A DNA stretch of 16,705 bases from Pseudomonas oryzicola (lineage in GTDB: Bacteria > Pseudomonadota > Gammaproteobacteria > Pseudomonadales > Pseudomonadaceae), in NCBI RefSeq assembly GCF_014269185.2, contig NZ_JABWRZ020000006.1, positions 1 through 16,705 on the forward strand, in the 5' to 3' direction. Below, in pieces: positions 7,500 to 14,391 of this stretch. Positions within the stretch are counted from its first letter, which is position 1; each line of letters begins with the position of its first letter. Below the pieces are notes generated by a model, which saw nothing but the letters and a program-made list of their open reading frames with translations, was not told where the DNA came from and did not search any database. A program made the translations under genes and the position numbers.

Positions 7500-7503
7500 A
7501 ATT

Positions 7504-7579
<76 letters not shown>

Positions 7580-7649
7580 GTTTATCCGGCAGCGCTTCGG
7601 CGAGGCAGGAAAAGAAAATCCAGGCCGGATCGTGAGGTTCTGTTCTGGT

Positions 7650-7663
7650 GCACTGAAAAGTGC
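7650..7663 (+). other. Small GAAA-tetraloop hairpin between tRNAs
   Basis: In the 89-base spacer before the second tRNA-Glu, GCACT and AGTGC pair around a GAAA loop. It lies six bases before the tRNA 5' end and might guide processing of the polycistronic precursor. The short stem makes a chance occurrence possible. Confidence 0.3.
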
Positions 7664-7668
7664 TGTGT

Positions 7669-7744
7669 GTCCCCTTCGTCTAGTGGCCTAGGACACCGCC
7701 CTTTCACGGCGGTAACAGGGGTTCGAGTCCCCTAGGGGACGCCA
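7669..7744 (+). tRNA. tRNA-Glu (anticodon UUC), copy 2
   Basis: Base-for-base repeat of the tRNA-Glu at 7424, with the anticodon TTC at 7703-7705 and encoded CCA. It stands three bases before tRNA-Gly copy 2, so a Glu-Gly unit appears to have been duplicated in tandem. Confidence 0.97.
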
Positions 7745-7747
7745 AAT

Positions 7748-7823
<76 letters not shown>

Positions 7824-7909
7824 GTTTAAATACTGTGGCGTTCGTACGGTGCAGTGGTGGTGAGGGTCGTAAAGGCGCTTCACGCCGATTAGCGGTAAAG
7901 CTTCAAATT

Positions 7910-7985
<76 letters not shown>

Positions 7986-7991
7986 ATCTAG

Positions 7992-8026
7992 AAAACGCCA
8001 CCTCTTGTGAGGTGGCGTTTTTTTTT
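7992..8026 (+). terminator. Intrinsic terminator of the tRNA operon
   Basis: AACGCCACCTC (7994-8004) pairs perfectly with GAGGTGGCGTT (8009-8019) around the loop TTGT, and an unbroken run of T to 8026 follows. The flanking A and T runs extend the stem further. Read from the other strand the same stem is followed by GTTTTC, so it may also slow transcription coming from the hypothetical gene at 8089. Confidence 0.95.
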
Positions 8027-8050
8027 GCCCCTTGAAAATGCCCGGGTAAA

Positions 8051-8078
8051 CAGGCTGCGCGTGTTGCATCGCAGCCTG
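8051..8078 (-). terminator. Possible terminator hairpin after the hypothetical gene
   Basis: CAGGCTGCG (8051-8059) and CGCAGCCTG (8070-8078) form a perfect 9-bp stem with a 10-base loop, ten bases beyond the stop of the minus-strand gene at 8089. On that strand only TTTA follows, so termination would be weak. Confidence 0.5.
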
Positions 8079-8088
8079 CGCGTTGCCG

Positions 8089-8502
8089 TCAGTGCGTGCT
8101 CGCGGGGCCTTGCTGGGCGCCGAGCAGCTGCTTTTCCAGGTTCCAGTCGAACGGTTCGCCGGCCTGCTCGGCTTCGTAGCGGCGCTCTTCCAGCTGCTGG
8201 TACAGCGCCAGCTCTTCGTCGGGCATGAAGTGCAGGCAGTCACCGGCAAAGAACCACAGCAAGTCGCGGGGTACCAGGTGCGCGATCTGCGGGTAGCGCT
8301 GAATCACCTGGCAGATCAGGTCCTGGCCCAGGTACTGGCTTTGCAGTGGGTCTTGCGGCAGCAGGGTCAGCAGTTCGTCGAAGCGTTCGAGGAACAGGGC
8401 GTGGCTTTCCTCCGGTACCTGATCCGCTTCACCCAGGGCGACCAGGATGGTACGCAGGTGATTCAGCAATTGCAGATGGTATTCCAGATGGGGGGTGGCC
8501 AT
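8089..8502 (-). CDS. Conserved Pseudomonas hypothetical protein, 137 residues
   Basis: I do not recognise a functional family. It resembles the small protein found next to fadE and the Glu/Gly tRNAs in P. aeruginosa (the PA2816/PA2817 area, recalled and not checked). The protein is soluble, acidic and probably all-helical: no signal peptide, no membrane helix, and no metal-binding or catalytic motif is visible. The central part contains aromatic residues in a DLLWFFAGDCLHFMPDEE stretch (about 79-96), followed by a charged helix. The start ATG has GAGGA seven bases upstream, which supports it. It lies 90 bases downstream of fadE on the same strand, separated by a GC-rich hairpin, so read-through from fadE is possible but not certain. 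Confidence 0.8.
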   Translation of the reverse strand: MATPHLEYHLQLLNHLRTILVALGEADQVPEESHALFLERFDELLTLLPQDPLQSQYLGQDLICQVIQRYPQIAHLVPRDLLWFFAGDCLHFMPDEELALYQQLEERRYEAEQAGEPFDWNLEKQLLGAQQGPASTH

Positions 8503-8551
8503 GGTGGCGGTCCTCGGTATGGTCGAAACGGGCGCGGAGTATACGCGGGAT

Positions 8552-8581
8552 GGGGAAGGGGCCGCAAAGCAGCCCCTCCCC
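8552..8581 (-). terminator. GC-rich hairpin between fadE and the hypothetical gene
   Basis: GGGG-AA-GGGGC (8552-8562) faces GCCCC-T-CCCC (8572-8581) across a nine-base loop, just after the fadE stop. There is no T-run on either strand, so it is more likely an attenuator, RNA-stabilising stem or weak terminator than a strong intrinsic one. Confidence 0.35.
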
Positions 8582-8592
8582 GGCAGTGCAGA

Positions 8593-11040
8593 TCAGCGAA
8601 CCTTGCCCGGTTCCGCCAACAACTGGGCCTTGTCGAAGGCATCGACATCGATCACTGCGCGGCGCGCCTGTTCCGCTGCGTGCAAGCGTTGCCCTTCGCC
8701 GGGCTGCAGCATGCCGCTGTCGACGGCGGCATCGATGGCCGACTGGCCGGGTACAGGTTGCACCTTGCCGTCCCTGATCGCCTGATGCAGCGCCTTGTAA
8801 AGCGGGGCGGCCTCGTCCAGCAAGTCGCTGGCGCGTTGCAGCGCCGCCACCGGGTCGCCCTCGGCCTGTGGCCTGAAGCAGCCTGCGAGCAATTCCTCCA
8901 GCGCCGGATCGCCCTTGTTGCGGCCAATCAGTGCTGCGACCTCCGCATCCAGCTCGTCACTCGGCCCGGTATGGCGGCGGCCGAAGGGGAATACCAGAAC
9001 CCGCAGTGCACAGCCGACAAAACGGTTGGGGAAGTTGTCGAGCAAGCGGTCCAGGGCGTGTTCCGCCTGGCCCAGGCTTTCTTCCATGGCCCAGCGCAGC
9101 AGCGGCTGCATGTGTTCCGGCGCGCCCAGGTCGTGGTAGCGCTTGAGCGCGGCACTGGACAGGTACAGGTAGCTCAGCACATCGCCCAGCCGTGCGCTCA
9201 GCCGTTCGCGGCGCTTGAGTGCGCCGCCCAGCAGCATCATCGACAAGTCCGCCAGCAGCGCAAAGGCTGCGGCCTGGCGGTTCAAGGCGCGGAAATAACC
9301 TTGGCTCAAGGTGTCACCCGGCACGTTTTCCAGGCGGCCCAGCCCCAGGTTGAACACCAATGTGCTGGCCGCGTTGCCGGCAGCGAACATGATGTGCTGC
9401 ATCAGCAGGCCGTCGAATTCCTGCAATGCCTGGTCGCGGTCCTCGCGCCCGGCCAGGGCCATTTCCCTGAGCACGAACGGATGGCAGCGGATGGCACCCT
9501 GGCCAAAGATCATCAAATTGCGCGAGAGGATATTGGCACCTTCCACGGTGATGAAGATTGGCGCGCCCTGCCAGTTGCGGCCCAGATAGTTGCTGGGGCC
9601 CATGATGATGCCTTTGCCGCCGTGCACGTCCATGGCGTGCTGGATGCATTCGCGCCCACGCTCGGTCAGGTGATACTTGAGGATTGCCGACAGTACCGAT
9701 GGCTTCTCGCCCAGGTCGACGGCCTTGGCGGTCAGCAGGCGGGCGCTGTCCATCAGCCAGGCGTTGCCGCCGATGCGCGCCAGCGATTCCTGAATGCCCT
9801 CGAAGGCCGCCAGCGGCACATTGAATTGTTCGCGGATGTTGGCGTACTGGCCGGTGACCAGGCTGGTGTACTTGGCCGCGCCAGTGCCCACGGCGGGCAG
9901 GGAGATGGAGCGGCCGACCGACAGGCAATTCATCAGCATCATCCAACCTTTGCCGAGCATGGCCTGGCCGCCGATGAGGAAGCTCAGCGGCACGAATACG
10001 TCCTTGCCGCTATTGGGGCCGTTCATGAACGCGGCGCCCAGTGGCAGGTGACGCTTGCCGATGTCTACGCCGGGGGTGTCGGTCGGGACCAGGGCCAGGC
10101 TGATGCCTAGCTCTTCCTGTTCACCCAGCAGGTGGTCCGGGTCGTAGGCCTTGAATGCCAGGCCCAGCAAGGTCGCGACCGGGCCGAGGGTGATGTAGCG
10201 CTTTTCCCAGTTGAGGCGCAGGCCGAGGACTTCTTCACCCTGCCACTGGCCCTTGCACACCACGCCGCTGTCGGGCATGGCGCCAGCGTCGGAGCCGGCC
10301 AGCGGGCCGGTCAGGGCAAAGCAGGGAATTTCCTCGCCACGGGCCAGGCGTGGCAGGTAGTGGTTGCGTTGTTCGTCGGTGCCGTAGTGCAGCAGCAGTT
10401 CGGCCGGGCCGAGGGAGTTGGGTACCATCACCGTGGACGCCAGGTCGCCACTGCGGGTCGCCAGTTTCATTGCCACCTGGGAGTGGGCATAGGCCGAGAA
10501 GCCTTTGCCGCCATATTCCTTGGGGATGATCAGGGCGAAGAAGCCATGTTGCTTGATATGCGCCCAGGCTTCGGGTGGCAGGTCCATGTCCTGGCCGATC
10601 TGCCAGTCGCTGACCATGGCACAGAGCTGTTCCGTCGGGCCGTCGAGGAAGGCCTGTTCTTCCTCGCTCAACTGCGGTGCCGGGTAGGCGAGCAGGGTGC
10701 GCCAGTCGGGGCGGCCGCTGAACAGCTCGCCGTCCCACCACACGGTGCCGGCGTCGATCGCTTCGCGCTCGGTCTGCGACATTGGCGGCAGGGTGCGCTG
10801 GAACCAGTTGAATACCGGGCCGGTGAAAACCTTGCGGCGCCATTCCGGCAGTGCCACCAGGGCAATTTTCAGGGCCAGCACGAGCCAGATCAGGGTCAGC
10901 AGCCAGCCGGGGGCCGGGCTGAAAATGCTCATCAGCAGCACGTAGGCCGCCATGATGCCGAGAATCTGCAAGGGCGCCAGGCGCCGGTGCGTGAGGTACG
11001 CTGCGCCGACCACCAATACCACCAACCACAACAGCAACAT
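8593..11040 (-). CDS. fadE: Acyl-CoA dehydrogenase FadE
   Basis: This 815-residue flavoprotein matches the long FadE type that carries out the first step of fatty-acid beta-oxidation, acyl-CoA to trans-2-enoyl-CoA. Hydrophobic helices at about 2-17, 24-40 and 47-63 suggest attachment to the inner membrane. The acyl-CoA dehydrogenase domains cover about 130-515, with IIPKEYGGKGFSAYAHSQ (171-188), the FALTGPLAGSDAG flavin-contact segment (241-253), DVHGGKGIIMG (471-481), and the probable catalytic base E500 in ITVEGANILSRN. The remainder (about 520-805) matches the C-terminal DUF1974 domain of FadE. AAGGAGGA seven bases before the ATG is a near-perfect ribosome site. Length and domain order equal E. 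coli FadE (about 814 residues), so the enzyme appears intact. Chain-length preference cannot be read from the sequence; pseudomonads usually carry several paralogues. Confidence 0.96.
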   Translation of the reverse strand: MLLLWLVVLVVGAAYLTHRRLAPLQILGIMAAYVLLMSIFSPAPGWLLTLIWLVLALKIALVALPEWRRKVFTGPVFNWFQRTLPPMSQTEREAIDAGTVWWDGELFSGRPDWRTLLAYPAPQLSEEEQAFLDGPTEQLCAMVSDWQIGQDMDLPPEAWAHIKQHGFFALIIPKEYGGKGFSAYAHSQVAMKLATRSGDLASTVMVPNSLGPAELLLHYGTDEQRNHYLPRLARGEEIPCFALTGPLAGSDAGAMPDSGVVCKGQWQGEEVLGLRLNWEKRYITLGPVATLLGLAFKAYDPDHLLGEQEELGISLALVPTDTPGVDIGKRHLPLGAAFMNGPNSGKDVFVPLSFLIGGQAMLGKGWMMLMNCLSVGRSISLPAVGTGAAKYTSLVTGQYANIREQFNVPLAAFEGIQESLARIGGNAWLMDSARLLTAKAVDLGEKPSVLSAILKYHLTERGRECIQHAMDVHGGKGIIMGPSNYLGRNWQGAPIFITVEGANILSRNLMIFGQGAIRCHPFVLREMALAGREDRDQALQEFDGLLMQHIMFAAGNAASTLVFNLGLGRLENVPGDTLSQGYFRALNRQAAAFALLADLSMMLLGGALKRRERLSARLGDVLSYLYLSSAALKRYHDLGAPEHMQPLLRWAMEESLGQAEHALDRLLDNFPNRFVGCALRVLVFPFGRRHTGPSDELDAEVAALIGRNKGDPALEELLAGCFRPQAEGDPVAALQRASDLLDEAAPLYKALHQAIRDGKVQPVPGQSAIDAAVDSGMLQPGEGQRLHAAEQARRAVIDVDAFDKAQLLAEPGKVR

Positions 11041-11160
11041 AATCGGTCCTCCTTGGAACCAGGGGCTTGAGCCGTCCCGGATAGCTTAGACGCAACGCTG
11101 TGGACGACAGGGTCAGAACAGTGACAAGGGTGGGGCGCCGGGAGTTTCAGCGCGCCTTGT

Positions 11161-11207
11161 CCTGTACCGGCCCAATCGCCGGCAACCAGCGATTGGGCCG
11201 GTACAGG
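11161..11207. repeat. Perfect 19-bp inverted repeat in the fadE/GST divergent gap
   Basis: The 19-base arm 11161-11179 and its exact complement 11189-11207 enclose the nine-base loop CGGCAACCA. The core GGCCCAATCGCCGGCAACCAG resembles Pseudomonas REP sequences, and part of it recurs in degenerate form at 6260-6288. It lies 121 bases from the fadE start and 55 from the GST start, within possible promoter territory. It has no T-run, so a REP unit is more likely than a terminator; an operator cannot be excluded. Confidence 0.75.
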
Positions 11208-11261
11208 CAACAAAACTCTGGAGTAGACTGTGCCACCTCCGCATTTCATAAGGACGTTGCC

Positions 11262-11885
11262 ATGCTGAAGATCTGGGGCCGCAAGAATTCGAGCAATGTG
11301 CGCAAGGCGCTGTGGATCGCCCACGAGCTGGGCCTGGACTTCGAGTCCATCGACGCCGGTGGCGCCTTCGGCGTGGTCAATGAGCCGCACTACCGGGCCC
11401 GCAACCCCAACGGCCTGGTGCCGATGCTCGAAGACGCTGACCTGACCCTGTGGGAATCCAATACCATCGTCCGCTACCTGTGCGCCGAGTACGGCGCGGA
11501 GCAGGGCTGGTATCTCCAGGACCCACGCCAGCGCGCCCTGGCCGACAAGTGGATGGACTGGACCACCTCGTCCTTCGCCGGCCCGTTCCGCCCGTTGTTC
11601 TGGGGCCTGCTGCGCACCCCCGAAGACCAGCGTGACTGGGTGGCGATCAATGCCGCGCACAAGCAATGCGCCGCATTGCTGGCCATCGTCGATGACACCC
11701 TGGCCAAGCAGCCATACCTGTCCGGAGAGCGCATCGGCATGGGCGACATCCCACTGGGCAGCTTCATCTACGCCTGGTTCGAAATGCCGATCGAGCGCCC
11801 GCCCATGCACCACCTGCACGCCTGGTACGAGCGCCTCAAGGCGCGCCCGGCCTACCAGGCCGCAGTGATGACTGCGTTGACCTGA
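11262..11885 (+). CDS. Glutathione S-transferase family protein
   Basis: A 207-residue soluble protein with the usual two-domain GST layout: a thioredoxin-fold N-terminal domain (1-78) and an all-helical C-terminal domain (85-205). The N-terminal SSNVRKALW segment (10-18) carries the candidate catalytic serine or asparagine. NPNGLVPML (48-56) contains the cis-proline expected to contact glutathione, and WESNTIVRYL (64-73) has the conserved E65-S66 pair that binds the glutathione gamma-glutamyl group. The frame is open upstream to 11100, through the inverted repeat; the ATG at 11262, with AAGGA ten to twelve bases before it, fits the family start. Substrate is unknown; a detoxification or stress role is the general expectation. 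It is transcribed away from fadE and stands alone. Confidence 0.92.
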   Translation: MLKIWGRKNSSNVRKALWIAHELGLDFESIDAGGAFGVVNEPHYRARNPNGLVPMLEDADLTLWESNTIVRYLCAEYGAEQGWYLQDPRQRALADKWMDWTTSSFAGPFRPLFWGLLRTPEDQRDWVAINAAHKQCAALLAIVDDTLAKQPYLSGERIGMGDIPLGSFIYAWFEMPIERPPMHHLHAWYERLKARPAYQAAVMTALT

Positions 11886-11905
11886 TCGAACACCACGCAT
11901 GCTTC

Positions 11906-11918
11906 GATAGTCATTATC
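11906..11918 (+). promoter_or_regulatory. Weak Fur-box-like site upstream of yadG
   Basis: GATAGTCATTATC differs at one base from the 13-base GATAAT-C-ATTATC core of the Fur operator, but the upstream third hexamer of the 19-base consensus is not matched. It is 113 bases before the ABC transporter start. This is a candidate only: such AT-rich half-sites arise by chance. Confidence 0.25.
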
Positions 11919-12030
11919 AATACATGTGACTGTACTTGTGCGGCCAGGCCAAGCACCATTGGCCGCACTCACTGCGCCAGTGACTTTGCCTGGCGTGTCC
12001 TGCACCTTTTCCTCTGGTAAGTGACCCGCT

Positions 12031-12963
12031 ATGAGTTCCGCCCTGTCGATCCGACAGCTGACCAAGACCTACGGCAACGGCTTCCAGGCCCTCAAGGGCA
12101 TCGATCTGGATGTTGCCGAAGGCGATTTCTTCGCCTTGCTCGGCCCCAACGGCGCCGGCAAGTCCACTACCATCGGCATCCTCTCGACCTTGGTCAACAA
12201 GACCAGCGGGACGGTCAACGTTTTCGGCCATGACCTCGATCGCGAACCTGCCGCGCTCAAGCGCTGCCTGGGCGTGGTGCCGCAAGAATTCAACTTCAAC
12301 CAGTTCGAGAAGACGTTCGACATCGTCGTGACCCAGGCCGGGTACTACGGCATCCCGTCCAAGGTGGCCAAGGCCCGCGCCGAGCAGTACCTGACCCAGC
12401 TGGGCCTGTGGGACAAGCGTGACGTGCCGTCGCGGTCGCTGTCCGGCGGCATGAAGCGCCGCCTGATGATCGCCCGTGCACTGATCCACGAACCGCGCCT
12501 GCTGATTCTCGACGAGCCCACTGCCGGCGTGGACATCGAACTGCGTCGCTCGATGTGGAGCTTCCTCACCGAGCTGAACCAGAAAGGCATCACCATCATC
12601 CTCACCACCCATTACCTGGAAGAGGCCGAGCAGCTGTGCCGCAACATCGGCATCATCGACCACGGCACCATCGTCGAGAACACCAGCATGCGCCAACTGT
12701 TGGGCAAGCTGCATGTCGAAACCTTCGTCCTTGACCTCAAGCACGACCTGGCCACGGCGCCAGCGCTGCAGGGCTACCCCTGCCGCCTGCTGACCCCGCA
12801 CACCCTGGAAGTGCAAGTGGACAAGGACATCGGCATCACCGCCTTGTTCGGCCAGCTGGCGCTGCAGAACATCGAGGTGCAAAGCCTGCGTAACAAGACC
12901 AACCGACTCGAGGAGCTGTTCGTGTCCCTGGTGGAGAAAAACCTGTCGAGGGTGGCGGTATGA
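12031..12963 (+). CDS. yadG: ABC-2 exporter ATP-binding subunit, YadG-type
   Basis: A 310-residue cytoplasmic ATPase that powers an ABC-2 exporter. It has Walker A GPNGAGKST (38-46), Q-loop Q85 in VVPQEFNFN, signature LSGGMKRRLMIARAL (137-151), Walker B LLILDEP (157-163) and the switch histidine H194 in LTTHYLEEAE. It is very close to E. coli YadG throughout, including the C-terminal NRLEELFVSLV stretch, so the pair name is reasonable although the substrate of YadGH is not established. The ATG at 12031 fits the family N terminus; the ribosome site (GGTAAGTGA) is poor. The stop overlaps the permease start in ATGA, the classic translational coupling of an exporter pair. Confidence 0.94.
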   Translation: MSSALSIRQLTKTYGNGFQALKGIDLDVAEGDFFALLGPNGAGKSTTIGILSTLVNKTSGTVNVFGHDLDREPAALKRCLGVVPQEFNFNQFEKTFDIVVTQAGYYGIPSKVAKARAEQYLTQLGLWDKRDVPSRSLSGGMKRRLMIARALIHEPRLLILDEPTAGVDIELRRSMWSFLTELNQKGITIILTTHYLEEAEQLCRNIGIIDHGTIVENTSMRQLLGKLHVETFVLDLKHDLATAPALQGYPCRLLTPHTLEVQVDKDIGITALFGQLALQNIEVQSLRNKTNRLEELFVSLVEKNLSRVAV

Positions 12964-13739
12964 ATGTGGAACTGCGCACCAACTGGGTCGCCCTGAACAC
13001 CATCGTCTACCGTGAAGTGCGGCGCTTCCTGCGCATCTGGCCGCAGACCCTGCTGCCACCTGCGATCACCATGGTCCTGTACTTCGTCATCTTCGGTAAC
13101 CTGATCGGCCGACAGATCGGCGACATGGGTGGCTTCAGCTACATGGAGTACATCGTGCCGGGGCTGATCATGATGTCGGTGATCACCAACTCCTACGGCA
13201 ACGTGGTGTCGAGCTTCTTCGGCAGCAAGTTCCAGCGTTCGATCGAAGAGCTGATGGTATCGCCGGTATCGCCGCACACCATCCTCATCGGCTATGTGCT
13301 GGGTGGGGTACTGCGTGGCTTGGCGGTGGGGGTGATCGTGACCTTCCTGTCGCTGTTCTTCACCCACCTGCAGGTGCACCACCTGGGCGTGACCGTGGTC
13401 GTGGTGCTGCTGACCGCCACCATCTTCTCGTTGCTGGGCTTCGTCAACGCCGTGTTCGCGCGCAACTTCGACGATATCTCGATCATCCCGACCTTCGTAC
13501 TGACACCGCTGACCTACCTGGGCGGGGTGTTCTATTCGATCAACCTGCTGCCGCCGTTCTGGCAGACCGTGTCGCTGGCCAACCCGGTGCTGCACATGGT
13601 CAACTCGTTCCGCTACGGCATCCTAGGGGTGTCGGACATCAGCATTGGCACGGCGATTACCTTCATGCTGGTCGCCACTGCGGTGCTCTACCTGCTGTGC
13701 GTTCGCCTGCTGGTCAGCGGCCGCGGCATGCGCGCCTGA
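12960..13739 (+). CDS. yadH: ABC-2 exporter permease subunit, YadH-type
   Basis: A 259-residue inner-membrane protein of the ABC-2 permease family, partner of the ATPase encoded just upstream. About six membrane helices can be seen, including LPPAITMVLYFVIFGNLIG, IVPGLIMMSVITNSYG, a long one around GVIVTFLSLFF, VVVVLLTATIFSLLGFVNAVF, IIPTFVLTPLTYLGGVFYS and a C-terminal FMLVATAVLYLLCVRLLV. The EELMVSPVSPHTILIGY stretch is the coupling-type loop conserved in this family. The start codon overlaps the previous stop by four bases. The last 117 bases overlap, on the opposite strand, the 3' end of the DUF2062 gene. The transported molecule is unknown. Confidence 0.94.
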   Translation: MNVELRTNWVALNTIVYREVRRFLRIWPQTLLPPAITMVLYFVIFGNLIGRQIGDMGGFSYMEYIVPGLIMMSVITNSYGNVVSSFFGSKFQRSIEELMVSPVSPHTILIGYVLGGVLRGLAVGVIVTFLSLFFTHLQVHHLGVTVVVVLLTATIFSLLGFVNAVFARNFDDISIIPTFVLTPLTYLGGVFYSINLLPPFWQTVSLANPVLHMVNSFRYGILGVSDISIGTAITFMLVATAVLYLLCVRLLVSGRGMRA

Positions 13740-14249
13740 ACACCTGAGCTTGCGCCGGCGCCACTGCCGGCCAATCCACCAGCGCCAGTACAGCAGGGTC
13801 GTGAAGTAGGCGACGACACCCAGCACCACCCCGCACACCAGCGAGCCCAGCAGGAATGGCTGCCACAGCGTGGCCAACTGGTCGCTGATCCAGGCGAAGG
13901 TCAGCTCGTCGGGCAGGCTGCGCGGTGGAACCTGCATCAACCAGGCGCCGGTCATGTAAGTGACGAAGAACACCGGTGGCATGGTCAGCGGGTTGGTCAG
14001 CCATACCAGGCTGACAGCAATCGGCAGGTTGCCGCGCACCGGAATCGCCAGTGCAGCCGCCAGCAGCATCTGCATGGGAATGGGTATGAGGGCCGCGAAT
14101 AGGCCAACACCCATGGCCCGCGCTACCGAGTGCCGGTTCAGGTGCCAGAGGTTCGGATCGTGCAGCAGCTTGCCAAAAAAGCGTAAGGACTTGTGTTCGC
14201 GAATGCTGGTCGGATCCGGCATGTAGCGTTTGAAAAGTCGGCGCGGCAT
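13623..14249 (-). CDS. DUF2062 family membrane protein
   Basis: A 208-residue protein with the DUF2062 core at about 25-165: basic N terminus, HSVARAMGVGLFAALIPIPMQM (40-61) with the first membrane hairpin, LVWLTNPLTMPPVFFVTYMTG (81-101), and a last helix at about 132-155 followed by a basic WRWWIGRQWRRRK segment. Family function is unknown; members are small inner-membrane proteins. The frame is open to an ATG at 14345, but I chose 14249 because GGGAG precedes it at six bases and the family-like PRRLFKRYMPDP motif begins there. From residue 171 the protein is encoded antisense to the end of yadH. That 38-residue tail is alanine/glutamine-rich and does not look like the family, so either the protein has a species-specific tail or a frameshift hides an earlier stop. 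Confidence 0.85.
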   Translation of the reverse strand: MPRRLFKRYMPDPTSIREHKSLRFFGKLLHDPNLWHLNRHSVARAMGVGLFAALIPIPMQMLLAAALAIPVRGNLPIAVSLVWLTNPLTMPPVFFVTYMTGAWLMQVPPRSLPDELTFAWISDQLATLWQPFLLGSLVCGVVLGVVAYFTTLLYWRWWIGRQWRRRKLRCSGAHAAAADQQANAQQVEHRSGDQHEGNRRANADVRHP

Positions 14250-14391
14250 GTAGGCTCCCGGAGCGTTGATCCGGGCAGTATGCCCTGATTCCCGTTCAGC
14301 CTCGTTTAGAGTTTGTGACAATTGTTGAGCAAGCGTTGCCGACAATTGGGCTATGCCTCAGAAGGTGATTTCGCTTCTGGAGCTCTACCTC

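Noticed and set aside
7580..7668. Possible small ORF or sRNA between tRNAs
   Set aside because: There is no ribosome site or promoter of its own; apart from one short hairpin it looks like an ordinary precursor spacer.
8083..10110. 675-codon open frame on the plus strand
   Set aside because: It lies antisense to fadE and the small hypothetical gene, in a frame kept open by GC bias; the composition (Q, V, H, G rich) is typical of a shadow frame.
11917..13059. 380-codon frame antisense to the YadG gene
   Set aside because: It is a mirror of a strongly conserved ATPase and shows no independent motif.
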